Below, in pieces: positions 38,372 to 51,900 of a DNA stretch of 64,000 nucleotides. Numbering within the stretch: the first letter of the stretch is position 1; every line of letters starts with the position of its first letter. The position numbers and the translations under genes were made by a program. Source of the stretch: Macrobrachium rosenbergii (lineage: Eukaryota > Arthropoda > Malacostraca > Decapoda > Palaemonidae); contig NC_089741.1 in assembly GCF_040412425.1 (NCBI RefSeq), positions 40,061,038 to 40,125,037 of the forward strand, in the 5' to 3' direction. The notes under the pieces were generated by a model. That model saw nothing but the letters and a program-made list of their open reading frames with translations. It was not told the DNA's origin and made no database searches.

Positions 38372-38456
38372 TCATACACATCTTCCATATACTATACACG
38401 CTGGCGCTCTCTCTCTCTCTCTCTCTCTTCTTTCTCTCTTTCATGCGTCCACTTGT

Positions 38457-38508
<52 letters not shown>
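38308..38508. repeat. (TA)n, (CT)n and (CA)n microsatellites
   Basis: (TA)n at about 38,308-38,371, (CT)n at about 38,408-38,428 and (CA)n at about 38,459-38,508. This is the last large dinucleotide cluster in the window. Confidence 0.95.
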
Positions 38509-38510
<2 letters not shown>

Positions 38511-41500
38511 GCTTATACATTGGCACGGTAATAAGAAAGTTTCTGTGGCTCAGCAATAAATATTACAATAAATTTTCCAGAACAATAAAACTGTATAACA
38601 AAAAAACATTAATTTAATATGCATTAAAGTGCCTTTGTTTTAACCTGTTTTTTTTTTTTTTGGGGGGGAGGGGAAATAAGACGGCATGTTTTTGCTAATC
38701 TGATGACCATTTTTCAATGTCTAAGAGTAGACGAGGAAAGGACAGTTTTAAAACTTAAATTTTAATGTTAGTATTTATGACAATAGCAATGCATAGCTTT
38801 AATATTTTAAATTAAAGTGTTTAGACAATATTCCTTTATTTCAGTATGAGCCCACACATGAGGAAAGCTTGTACACGAAGCCACAAAGGACATGTAAAGT
38901 GTCCGAGATTATGCTCAGTTATACTCAAGGTTCAAGACGAAATTGAAAGTGTACAAGTTACTGACGAGAGACCAGAGAGGTTCATTAAGAAATGGAAGGC
39001 GAACGAAGCCTAGGAAAAGGACAGGCAGGTTCACGAAGAACAGAAGAACTCAGGGAGGATACAACACCCCAGTGGTTACGGTAAGAGCGAATAACATTTT
39101 ATATTTACAAAATAAAAAGTCCTAAATTACATCATGAAAGTGGTGCAGAGAGATACTGTACTTTCATTTTCAAGAGGGGAGGAAAAAGTTAGCTATGTGA
39201 CACGAATCACGGAAGAGCGGTTCCGTGCCGTGAATTATGAAAAGCAGTTGACACCCACTGTACAGTTGGATCCCGCTGCTAATTTAGACCCAAGGCATAA
39301 AATACGTTAGGCAAAGGCGGTAAAAATGCACAACGGAGCATGAACAGCGTATGACGCTTGAATTCCGTCGTGAGTGGAGTATGGAGAGAAAGGAGAGTGA
39401 GATATCCTTTCGTCTTAGTGTCATTAATATGGCCTAAGCTTCGTGCAGTGGCTACTGCTGTTTTTTTAACTATGGAATTCCTCCATTGTTTCGTGCTCGA
39501 ATGGTTTCTCAAGTCCTCATGGTTGTTTATTTAATAGTTCACCAGTAATTTTGATTAGTTATGTCTTTTTACCCTCCTAGGAATTCTTTTTAGATAGGAG
39601 CATCACATTATGGTAATAGATCGGTGGTTGTTGTTTGTTACACAACATTGTTCTAAATCCTTGAATGCAGTGTTTTTTTAGTCTATAGCTACTAAGAGGT
39701 AGCAGTACCATTTATCGCTTCATCTATTTGAAAGTGTGCAAGCGTTGATAGCCTTGGTATATTCATGAAGATATTTGCCAACTTGAAGATAATCTTGACC
39801 ATAACCCCTCAAACAGTTAATATAGTTAATTCACAGTACATCTCACTAGGTAATTACTGTCACATTCGCAGTTTCAAGCTGGTCTTCAACCGGGGTATAC
39901 ATTAGTTTTTCCTAGTTTCCGGTTTTTCGATTTCTTTACACGTATCGTCTTCATCTCCTTTTCCTAGCAAGTGTTTGCTTTAGAGCAGTTATGCTTGTTA
40001 TTGCAGCGCTTTCATTTTTTATTGGTATAGGCAGCATACTGTAGGGTTGGCATTACCAAAGGTGCATTGCTGCATCCCATCGCTACCTGTCATTTAGCCA
40101 GGACCCAGAGAAGAATTCAATGACAAGTACTTCATCCCTCTCTTCTGTTTGGGTCTAGAGAATTGTCGGTCTAACGGAATTGCTGTACTTCATAACTGGA
40201 TTCGTTTGATATCGTTACCGTGGCAATGAATTTCCTCAGTATTTTATAATGTCGCCGTAGATATGTAGCCTACTTCATTGGAAAGGCATCAGTATACGGA
40301 ATATACACGACTGGGATTCCCTATGTCAAGAACTTGTACAGGTTATAACTTATCTTGCCTTTTTTGACGCTCTAGCAAGGTTGTTTCTGTTTAACACTAT
40401 TTTTTATTTTGATGATTATTTCAAATCTAAACACTGTACATCTTGGTTCTTCGTGAATTTTAGCTTTAAAGAGCCAAATTTACTTCAGCAGCTAGATTCG
40501 CATTGATTCGTTGTTTATCTAACAGTAATTTTGGTATGGCAAGCATGGCCACCCTTGGATTTAGGATTAGAACAAAACAAACCATCATGGTATCTTATCA
40601 TAATATGGTGGTTACTTGACATAAGTTTACATAGCTTGGTGCCACGCCATCGTTAACTTTTTGGGTAGGGTTGCTCTCGCTCTCATTGCAAGCACAGCAT
40701 CGAAAATTTCTGCTCAGGGCTTTGGAACGTGGAACTACTATTGTTTTTTTTTTTCCCACGTGCATCAGTGTAACGAAAAGGTTGAGGCTTTGCCTTGTAG
40801 GTTTCTTCGACACGTGAAAATTTTGTTCAGTTGCTTGTTTTTGTTAATGTGGTCTTTGGTCCGGGAAGAGAGAAGACCGACATTCTTTGGACTGTGCCAA
40901 AATGTCAGCCTCTCTCTATTCCAGTTTAGCAGGTTTCAGACAAAATATGTTTTTGAACATCAATGGGGTGTGGCAGTTCACAAAATAAATTACGAAAATT
41001 ATTAGACTAGAGACGTAGTGGCAAAGTCCCACGATTTTCTCAACTTTCATTGACTGGTAGGCAGGATAATAACTGCTTTCTCCCCAGCCACGTACAGTTT
41101 TGGAAGCATCCTCTCAAAGGAGTATTTGACAACTGGTTCATCCATGCAGTCTAGCTGGCTGATGGGTTTATATTCGAGTCAACTTTCCCTCACTTATGAT
41201 GTGCTTATTTTAAAAGTTTAGGAAGAGCAGATTCCATAAGAGAGTCATGTTAATAAATGATTATAAATAAAATGGCTACTGCAGTTTATTGTGCTTAATA
41301 ATTTGGAAATTGCCTTAAACTTTTCCATATGAATTAAATTTCTTCCTACGTTAAAAATCTTGCAGATTAGTGTATTCGGAAGGTGATGCTAACAAGAAGT
41401 TGCTCACATGAACACTTCAATTAAAGAAAATATTAATCACTTGTCTGGTTTATTGCCTTCAGAAATTATTAATCACTTGTCCAGTTTATTTCCTTCAGAA

Positions 41501-42050
41501 ATTATTGATCACTTGTCTGGTTTATTGCCTTCATGCATTTTCTCTTGTGCATCCTATTTTTTACATAGGTGTTCAATACTTTTCCATAATTTTACTTGCC
41601 ATTGTAAATTTGTGGATATTCATAACCTTTGCGTTTGGTATTCTTATTTGTTGTGAGCTGTACTGTATTGAATCAATCGTGGGATCAAAGTCTTGTCATT
41701 GTGATGGTTGATAATAGTTCCTAGTGGTAGTTAGCCTACTCACTTCTATATTTACAAGTGTAATTTCTTGAATTATTGGTTTTAAATGTTTCTTCATAAC
41801 CACTGGGATTCTCTGTAAACATTACCCTCTTGGTATATACAGAGGGAGTGGAGTGCTATTAGACTCCATAGAAGTGTTACATAATGACGTGTGGAGCACA
41901 GGCATCACAACATGCTTATTTCAGCAGTCTTCCAACCCTAAATTGCAGGATTTTGTGCTTTGTCATGTGTTCTCTCCTTTGCTCCTTTCCTGCTATAAAT
42001 ACATTTTTCCCAACTTCAGTAGTCTAGAAACTTGATTCTGGTCAAACTGC
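38509..42050. other. intergenic stretch between the two genes
   Basis: No gene recognised. An exon-like interval at 38,845-39,079 is bounded by TTTATTTCAG and GTAAGAG but has stops in all frames over its full length. Otherwise AT-rich DNA with short unsupported frames, and the 36-bp repeat listed separately. Confidence 0.5.
41424..41536. repeat. three-copy 36-bp tandem repeat
   Basis: TATTAATCACTTGTC(T/C)(G/A)G recurs at 41,431, 41,467 and 41,503 (period 36, three diverged copies). Because 36 is a multiple of three it yields a repeated peptide frame (NHLSGLLPSEI), but with no gene context it is treated as a minisatellite. Confidence 0.9.
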
Positions 42051-42108
42051 ATCTTTATTAGCATTCCAAGTTTAGCAAAGTTTTGAGTATTAATCATTCA
42101 AACTAGAT

Positions 42109-42114
42109 TTTATT
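42109..42114 (-). promoter_or_regulatory. candidate polyadenylation signal of the oligopeptidase gene
   Basis: TTTATT on the + strand, AATAAA on the transcribed strand, about 650 bp after the stop codon. A second AATAAA lies at 42,055-42,060. Supported by position only. Confidence 0.3.
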
Positions 42115-42766
42115 ACCCAGTCTGTCAGGGAGGTTGCTGTGGATTACTTGGAAATAACATAACCCTCTAACAAACAACTTCAAAAATTCCTCTGGTCTTA
42201 GCTTTTACACACAAGTATATGATGAAGGGGAAAAATGAGTAATCATGGAAACAAAACATAAAAATTTAATAATCAATTTACTTATACAGAATGGTAAAAA
42301 TAAACATAAAATATACATTTAACAACCTGTACATTTTACCCTTCAGTAAAAATCCATTGTTAGTATTATCAACAAGAAAAATTCAACCAAACTTAAAATA
42401 GCTGCTTCTCTCTTTAATGGCAAATACTTTCTCCCACTTTACTGCACATGAAGAGTTACAAAACTTACAGGTATATTTTTGCTCAATTAAGAACTGAAAA
42501 TTGTTAAAATATATTTATAAATTCTCATTACTTTTGCATAAATTGAAGATGAAACTTCTCAAATAGTTGTAGTAAGAAAATTTTGTACCTTTGGTTTTTA
42601 TGCACAGCAATATCATGGACGTTGTTATTGAGCAGGCTTACTGAGCTTTTTTCTTCTCCCATTACCCACAATTTAATTAGTTTCCACGCGTCCATTATTT
42701 CTCGTGAATATTTTTACAACAAACCATGTCATTACACTAAACTTTTTAAATTTTTCTTAAGTAGGT

Positions 42767-42967
42767 TTACGCTTGAAGTCCTTTGCTGCGGAGGAATGGT
42801 TCCAGACTAGGATCTCGACCCAAGAAGTCCCTCAGGAGAATAGCAGCATCCTTTGATCCACCAGGCTGAAGAATTAGCTTACGATAGTCCGATCCGATAA
42901 CTGGGTTCAATATTCCTTCCTTTTTGAATCTGCTTTCATACATATCCATGGAGAAGACTTCACTCCA
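42767..42967 (-). CDS. THOP1: oligopeptidase exon 14, C-terminus
   Basis: Acceptor CTAATTTTCAG. Encodes [31 protein letters not shown] and [19 protein letters not shown], then TAA. Confidence 0.98.
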   Translation of the reverse strand, partial: WSEVFSMDMYESRFKKEGILNPVIGSDYRKLILQPGGSKDAAILLRDFLGRDPSLEPFLRSKGLQA

Positions 42968-45900
42968 CTGAAAATTAGAAGGACCATGAGGTACATGAAG
43001 TTAGTTCAGCAAAAATTGAAACCAGGAGCTTCAATAATGCTCACACAAAAAAAAAGAGGTGAGTTATGGAAAACACAATATATTTTTTTTATACAAATAT
43101 AGCGGCAGGTGTTGCACCTGCTTCATAAATGCTACTGTTTAGTTGGAAGATAAAACAGATGGAAGTAAAGGCTTGGGAATGTCTTGAATGTTACTGGGAT
43201 AAACATTAGTACTTCATGGGATTAAAGATTATTTAAAAGAACACCTTTCAAAGAACATTACTGAAGAACATACCCTTATTTTATCTTACAGAAGTGGATA
43301 TAAAATATATCAAGTGGGTCAGAAATATGGGCAAACCTCAAGTGTGCAAATGCTAAAAGGAAAAGGACTGGCAGAACCAAGATCTGGGAAGAAACAAGAG
43401 TGAGATAAGATGTCAGAATGACACTAATAATATGAGAAGCCACGTTCAGGTGAAATATTCTGGCAAGAAGCTTACTGACAGGTAGCAGCAAGATTTGAGA
43501 ACTACACAGACAAAAAACCAAGTGGATGGTTGATAAAAGCACATGACTGTGGAAAAGATTTCCATATATTTGATGAAGGCTGAGTAGCAAGAAATCACAA
43601 GATTTACCCCTAACCAGGCTAATGCAACCCATCCTGAGTCATTTGAATGAGAGAAGACAATATGCTTATTACCCTAAGTACAAAAAAATTATCTTCTCAA
43701 ACAGTTTGCAACACACTGAGGACCTCAGACCAATGCACATACCTCTTGTACCCAGGAAAGAAATCTGGTTAAATGAAACCTTAGCAGAAAGTCCTGAATA
43801 TGTCTAAAAATATATTAATCACAAGAATCATGTAAGGATTCCAGGGCAACTCCTATGAGGGATAAAAGATGAGAATTCACTTCAAAAATTTTGAGTCCCA
43901 GACATATGTCTGTGAAACAACGCAGGTCCCCTAATCATTGCTGACGTCTAGACAAAACTGCAATTTCTCCAAGAGTTGAAATGATTCAAAAAGGTCAATT
44001 TTCTGAGCCACAGGTACTGGAAAAAAAAAAAAAACATTGGGGACACATGTTGGGAACACCGAAAGGAATCGATGAGTACCCAAAGGAATCAATGAGTACC
44101 CAAAGTGTAAGCATGGAGGTTCATCATTAGCACCTATATTAGACAAGCTTTGTGCGCTATAGTACCAGGAAATCTGTCCTGTGATGATATGGTGTGTGTG
44201 TGAGGCACATGCTGACATACAATGGAGAGAAAGCAGTTGAAGAGAGTGACAAACTTACTGTGGGACAGCTTACAAAACAAGTAGAAAGCAGTTGCTCAAC
44301 AGAGAATCGCAAAAACACCATACAAAAGTGTAGCACAGTACCCTTAGCTACCCCAACAAGTTATCAGCTTTGTCTTTGTTATGAGGGAAAAGCAACAGCC
44401 CGAGGATTCAAGTTACTAGAGAACAAACAGTTTAAAAAACTGAAATGTTTAGAAGGGACATGAAAGCCTCTCTCATAAAACCCTATGAATTAAGACTTTA
44501 ACCCTCACCTAACATGAGCCAAATTGCTAGCCTAAAATTGCACAGAACTACATCACCAGAAGTTAAGACAAGTTGTCAAAGTTAAAGCATACATCTAGTG
44601 ATGTGTGGCAGTGAAATGACAGGAGAGATCATAATTGGGACCTACAAAAGAACCACTATAGTACCTGAGAACTTGTCCACAAAATTAGAGTGTAAGGCAA
44701 ATATTGACAACAAACAAAACCTACCCCAGCAACATACAGGGATATAAGATAGCAGTTCTAAACAAAAAGTCCAAAACAATCGATAAATCATACTGCAGCT
44801 TCCAAACCAGGAATCAAAAGCCCTTTGGAGAATCATCATCAAAAGAGTAGCAGTGTCTTCAACTGCCTCAACCTTGATGATGGTGAGGAACAGCACCAGA
44901 CCCCAGAAGAACTAAAGAAACAAGGGACAATATGTGAAAAACCCAACTTGCAGAAAAAGAGATAGCTCTTGGCAGTCAAGGTTCATCACTGCTTAAATTT
45001 GAAGAGTTCTCAGTACAACCACACAACAAAAGGGACAGTCAATGGACAATCGTAAAACTGCTGAAGGGCAGGTTATTCTCAATGACGTTGAGACACTGTA
45101 CAAGAGCAGCACATTTTTTCTTCAACCCCTGCTTCTTGGCATGATGAGGAACAGCATCTTAGACCTCCAAGACCAGTGTAGAAAGGACAGGATTTCAAGC
45201 CCTTCACCATAAAGAAGCCTTCAAACAGTATTTTGTGGATGCATGACAAGAAACCACCTTGTGTTCAAACAGTCTTTTCACCAATATTGCCAGACTCAAA
45301 CTGCAGAACTAAACTACCAAAGATGGGGAAGACAAGCTGTCAGAGATGGGTTACATCTTGTCTACTTGTTTTCCCCCTTGGTACTGTGTAGAATTGCAGT
45401 TTGAATCAGGCATTCATGGTGAGTAGACTGTTCCAACACAAAGTTGGTTTCTTGTCATGCATCCACAACCAAAATGATAGAAGATCTGAAAGAAAATGAA
45501 TGAGTTCCATGCACAAGGCCACAGAACACTACAAAAAACAATGGAAAATCATTAAATTGACAGAACAGATCCGCTTACAAACAGGGAGCAGATGCCCTTT
45601 GGAGTATCAACACGTGGAGAATACTTCAGCTGCTGCAACCTGGTAACCAGCCTTGCACGATGCAGAACAGCATTTGCCCTAAGGAAGTAATTTGACAAGC
45701 GTAATGAAACAATGGAGCCCACTACCAGGTGTATAACAAACTTCTAAACATAATGAATAGTCTGCACAGTATGACTGCCAGATTACTGCTGCACATCTAC
45801 ACAACTAAGTGGATAAGAAAAAATGTTAGAGACATGTCAAAGACAAATAAGAAGGGCACATGGCTGGGTAGTTCATCAATATGATACCGCCATCATCAAT

Positions 45901-48900
45901 ATGATACCACCATCTTACAACGTAGTACCTCGAAATCTTTCTTCGTGAATTTGGTAGTGTGAGGCAGACGTGGATACCTAAGCAACATGATAAATGACAC
46001 AAGGTAGATAGAAGGAAAATTCTGAGTTTCAGAACAAGCTCAGAAAGGAAAAGTAATGGAAAAAGAATTTGAAGGAAAATTCTGAGTTTCAGAACAAGCT
46101 CAGAAAGGAAAAGTAATGGAAAAAGAATTTATCACAAAACATGCCACGGGACAGCTTTCCAAAGAGGAAGCAGATGCCCTTCAGAGGATTAACACACTGA
46201 AAACACCCTGCACTTGAGTATCACTACAGAGTCTTCAACTGCCCAACCCAATAACCCACCCTGTGGTGAGGAACAGTACCACCCTTGGAAGAAATAATCA
46301 AGGACCAATGTGTTTTAAGTGTGAGAAAGTCCATCGCAACGATGCAGCCAGCCACGATTTTGTGAATTTGCATTACAAGAAACTGCTTTAGTGTTGAACT
46401 ATTTCCACAAGACAGCCTGAATCAAACTGAAGAACTATACAACCTGAGGTGGATTACACAATGGCCAAAGATAAGTTGTAGACCACGAGATACTTGACCC
46501 TGCAGGAGTTGTCAGCCAAGGTCAGGCAGGAAGGGTCTGGCCAGGAAGTCTATCATTAGTATATGCATCAGAAGTACTTTTTCTGCACTGCAGCACCTGG
46601 CAGTCAGTCTACATGGAGTTTGGGTCCAGGAGACAGATGGTTAGCAAATTATAGACTCCAGCAACTTAAAAAAGAAACTGAACTCAAGCTCAAAACAACT
46701 GTGTAAGCAATGGAAAAAAAACAATCAATTACAAATATGACTATGGGACAGCTTACAAACAAGTAGTGATGTCCCTATGCGCAAGTCTTATGTACAGTAG
46801 AATCTTCAGTTGCTCCAACCTGATAAGAAGGCTTGGTAGTGAGGAAACAAGGTCCAATGTGGCCTACAAATACAATAAGAGAAATCATGCAGGACTCATG
46901 TCATTGACATAGGACGTCAGGTCCTCATGCAAGCCTATGATGACAACCCTAAGTCCATTGCAACACTGGTGCATTGATCTGCAAGACAAGAAACTGCCTC
47001 TAAGAGATCTTACAAGAAAAAAGTTCACCGAAAAAGAATCGCACTGCAGTAGCCTCAAGAGAAAAAGTTCACGAAAAGAATCACAGTGCAGTAGCCTACA
47101 CTGAATTCACCAGTAATATGGTTCTTCCCTCCTGCAAACCATCAAGACTCCTGCTGCTTTGAAGCTTTGTTTCTGACTGCTCAACTCGCTAGTGTGATAA
47201 CTCCAGTCTGTTATAAACATAATGATGTCTGAGCCCTAGCAACAGCTGTAACTGGCAAAAGAAAATAAAACTGAACACAACAACAATTTTTATCTTTACC
47301 TCCTTCGGAGTTTACAAGTTTGAGGATGAAGAGATTAAACAGATTAGAGAAATGTCTTTGAAAACAGAGGACACCACAAGTGCAGATGTTCATCACCATT
47401 TATTAAGAATTTTATATATTGTATGGATTTATATCTTCTTAATGCATTTGAAAGTAATGAATGTACTTACTAAATATCCATAATACTGAGCATCATAGCC
47501 ACCAGCCAAATGTCCAAAGTTAGCTGGCATGTTAGTGTTGGGTATTGGTTCAATGCCCATTATCTCCCTGTAAGTTTGGGCAAAGAGTGACTTTGTGTCT
47601 GCCTTCCCAGTCCTGTGAATTGCTTGATCGAATGTGCTCAAGATTATCTGACGAAGGTTGAATCCACCTGCATTTGCTTTTCTTGACTTTGCCAGTTTCT
47701 CAATTATCTCGTCAGGAAGAGTTTCTCCCGTCTGGAAAAAAGTCATTCTAAATCCAACCGACAGAATAAGTGGATATTTATTGTTTTTACAGTCGTATAT
47801 ACATCCAATAGAATAAGTGAATATATATTTGTTTTTATAACCTTTCAAAATAATACTAGTATTTTTTAATGGTGGATACACCCATAAGAAAGAAAACATG
47901 GCTCATGAACAATATAAAGAAAAAATTAACTTTTTCACACACCTGATAATGGGCTGACATGAGAGAAAGAGGTTCTTTCTCCCAAACCCAATTCTCCAGC
48001 ATCTGTGACGGTGCTTCTAAGAAATCTCTCTCAACTCGAGTACCCGCAAACATGGCAAAAGTTGCTCGTGAACATATGTGATGCATGACGTGACCAAACT
48101 CATGGAAATAAGTCTCCACCTGAAAAATATTTAAAATATTAGATAACTAATCAATGTCAAGGCGTGTTCTATCTCTACCTGCACAATCTTTCATCTAAGA
48201 AACCAATATCCTCAGAACTAGAACTACTGATAATGGTGAATTAGAAATGTACCTCTGAGTGATCCAATAAAGCTGGTTTATCTTTGGTAGGTTTGGTAAA
48301 ATTGCACATCATTGCACAAACTGCAACCTGTAAAAAAAAAAATAAAACATGTCATGCTGCTCAACTTTGATACTTTTGCGTGGATTCTTACTATTATCTT
48401 TATATGTATGCTTATCCGTTTTCGCAATGTTTTTGTTCACCGTTAAACTTGTTGTCATTATGGCATACCACATAGATGCACTGGTGCATTTAACCTTAAA
48501 TACTAGCATTAGAGACTGAGAAAAATTCTTACTAGTGTTGTGTGATGTACAGGAATTTTCATGGGTTACATGGTAATACTATTGACAGAGTGATAGTAAA
48601 CTTTGGTTTCTCAAAAGAGGCACATACATAATACAAGGATACACAAAGATGAAAAAAAGGTATCGTTTTGTGTTTGCTTGTGATTTCAATGTTCGCCACA
48701 AGGATGGATCCTGTTTCCCCTGCTGATTGCAGCAGTCTAAAAGCTTTTGAATATTTTCTCATGAAATTTAATTTTTTCAACTTGGCTGCATCACGTTTTT
48801 TTTCCAGTAAACGTCAATTTGTTTATAAACAATACCAAACCATAAACTTGACTTTCACACACAATGGAAATTCCAGCTGCAATACTGCCAATGTAATCGT

Positions 48901-51900
48901 GGCACAGACTTAACACGAATGACAATGCTCGACATATTCAACCAAAATAAAAAATAAACTTTGGATCAAACATATTCAATAAACTTTGGATCCAATCTTC
49001 TCAAACAAGATCCTTGTAAACAAAGGAACAAAATCCCAAAAACAAAAGAACAAAATCCCAACACTAACCTGACGTTCACCACTACTTCTGACACACGACG
49101 GCTGAAGAGGGAAAATTGCAGCGTGGCCAAACTTGCCATCGCGTGGATACAAATCTAAAAAGAAGTAACCCATCTTCTCGTCAGTTTTGGCATCATTAAC
49201 ACGGTACTGGAGACAGAACAAAAAATCATTAGGATATGGTACCTTCACATATACTAATTTCTATTAAACAAAACACCCTGTATTTGAAATAGGCAAAAAT
49301 ATATATCCAACAGCTCCTTAAAAACAATAATCACATTAGTTTAATAAAATCCTCAGGTTTTAAATAAAATAAAAAAAACCCTGTAGGAACAGGTAATATT
49401 CGCTCTTAAACCAAAAGGGCAAAAATACTTACCAATTTAACATCATCATGCCAAGTGTCTGCATCAGGTTCCTGAGTAAATTTGAGACTCAAAAGAGTCT
49501 GATATATTCCTAGGAGGCCTGAAGTTACTTTCTCCAGTGGGAAGTACTGTCTGACCTGTGGGTGAGACAAATGTTAAATCAATTCATATAAATAAAAGTA
49601 TTTTGTAGTAATTACTGTACTGCTTTCCATAACCACAATCATTCATAAAAACCTTACTCAAAATTTCATCGAACATTCCCAAAACCGCTGGCAGAAAAGA
49701 AAAAACTCCACTTTCAGTCTACCAGTCATATATAAACAAATATTTGCAAATACAAATTATATTACCTTTATAAACTATATATTTTCCATTGCATGTAATT
49801 GTCAAAATACTCATGATAATAATATCCTTACTAAAAACACATAGAGAATACAACAGCTATTATTTTCCAATGTTTCAAACTATATTGAAAAATTTTAAGG
49901 GATTTCCCGGGTTTGGTTTATAAAAACCTGGGTATTTATGTAGAAGTATCCTTCAACGACAAAAGGTTCACACATATACTGTATGTAACTTCCCCCGGGA
50001 AATTATCTGTAAGTACTTAGGTTTGTACACCTTCCAAAAATACAAACCTTTGAAACTTGATATTTGTTCCAAAGGAATTGTAACATTCGTATTTATCTAA
50101 GAGATTCACTCCCAAGGTGGGAAGCTTTGTTTAACAGGAAAAACCGGCAATGTTCTGAAAACTGGAGAAAATGTGAAATGAACCTCTACTATGTCCAACA
50201 CAGTCTATGCTTGCAGCAACAGACTGAAGGGACAGCCAGAAACCTACCCAGAAATGCCATTTCGTTGTCATGGTAACAAGTGAGAGAACACAGACTCCTG
50301 TAACCTGCTCCTGGACTCATGAACATGAACTAAGGACTTCGGAACAGATACTGAATGTGCTGAACCATTGTCCCAAAAACAACAAAAGCCACATACCACA
50401 GTAGACATGCCAGAAGAACCAGGCCATTTTATGCGTGACTGTGGGTAAGGGGTGTGCCCAAACACATGCATGTAGCATTACATGGACATGCAGTGTACTC
50501 AAAGTGCAAGGCAAGTATGAAGTCACTGTAATATGAAGGCACCCATTCTTCCCATGATACCAGAGATTAACAAGAGAAGAGCACTAGCAACTAGTCACTA
50601 CCAAACTTGGGAACTGGACCAGTAAGGAAATTATGGATGAAATCTGTCACAGGTATGACTTTCCTGAAGGGATTCTTGTAGGTGGACACAGCCTACATGA
50701 GTAACCACAGCTACATCAACCACTTTTCCCAATTTAGCCCTAGAAATTCCAAAAGGATCACCCCAAGGACAAAATGGAAAAACGCTAGTAAAGCCAGACG
50801 GGATATGGAAACCATGTTTCTCCCACCTGGCTGCTTCTCATTTAATTCCTTCCTGTAATGACAAAGACCTTACAACAGCAAAACAGTCAAAGAGTCTGTG
50901 TTGAAGATGGGACCAAGAAAAGAGAATTCATGGCTTGCCTAAGGCTGACTGGACTAAACTCCAGCAACCACCTAGAATCTGTAAAATAGAATCTATAGTT
51001 GCTGCAGGGGCACTCACCCAGGATAAAAGAGATTGTGTCCAAGATAAGGAATCTAGTCTTGCGAGTGTGCAAGGATTCTGTTACACTCTGAACACCTCAT
51101 CAGCACCAACTAGCAAAACCCGAGTGTTAATCCTGCAGATGGACAAGAAGATACCCAAGGACAACCATGCTTGCTTTGGAGAAGGACGGAGCGAAGAGAC
51201 CAAAGATCCCTAACCTTTGCAGTCCTCAATGGGAGCATGTGCAGACCATGACCACATAGGCAACCCTCATGGAACAGATATGCACCTCACTTTGAAGTCT
51301 TACTGAAGGTTAGTCAGGAACTCTTGTAACTAAACCAACAACTTCTCTCGTGCTTGTCTCAATAAAGGTATCACAGACGGGCATCTCTTCCGCAAGAGAA
51401 TGGAACGTTTGTGGGAAACCCCAAAGGACAACCCCATGAGGAATACTCCCTTTCATCAACAGTCTAACGACTGAGAAGAATGGAAAAAGCAGAAAGGACG
51501 CAGATGGAACCCAAACTGTTCCTTCACAGAAATTCCACAATAAACCTGTAGAAAAAGTAACTTGAGACAAACACTCTTAACCAAAATCTTTCTCTATAAT
51601 ACGAAACTCAAGTCTTACTTTAAAGAAGAAGAATATATTTTATAAACTGAATAACTGTGATAATATGGTGAACCTTATGGCTTCAAATAACCATATCCGA
51701 CATTAAGATAAAGGTTGCTAAAAAAAACCTACACTAACACTGTGCAAGTTGTCCTAGCATTCCTACCTTGTAAACAACCACTAACCAAAACAAAAACCAG
51801 GAAAGATTCATGAATGCACAAGAACTGTAAATGCTTAGATGAAGGCCCAAAAAAGAAAGTGGGGTTGGTAGTTATCTACTCATCAATACAGTAATTAGTT

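Larger units (their letters stand above)
44220..47110. repeat. degenerate repeat family in oligopeptidase intron 13
   Basis: Blocks recur in direct and inverted order across about 3 kb. Block A (GGACAGCTTACAAA to AGCAGATGCCCTT) is seen near 44,262, 44,805, 45,575, 46,150 and 46,760. Block B (TCTTCAACTGC..CAACC to GTGAGGAACAGCA) is seen near 44,850, 45,140, 45,630, 46,230 and 46,805. Block C (CATGACAAGAAACCACCTT or diverged forms) is seen near 45,240, 46,370 and 46,985, and inverted near 45,450. One copy at about 46,308-46,345 reads [11 protein letters not shown], reminiscent of a Gag-type zinc knuckle. Probably remnants of a multi-copy retroelement; not assigned. Confidence 0.6.

Noticed and set aside
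38845..39079. Exon-like interval with good acceptor and donor
   Set aside because: No frame is open through the whole interval and no partner exon was found; at best a non-coding exon.
40598..41005. Overlapping frames on both strands (71 and 114 codons)
   Set aside because: No family resemblance and no splice context.
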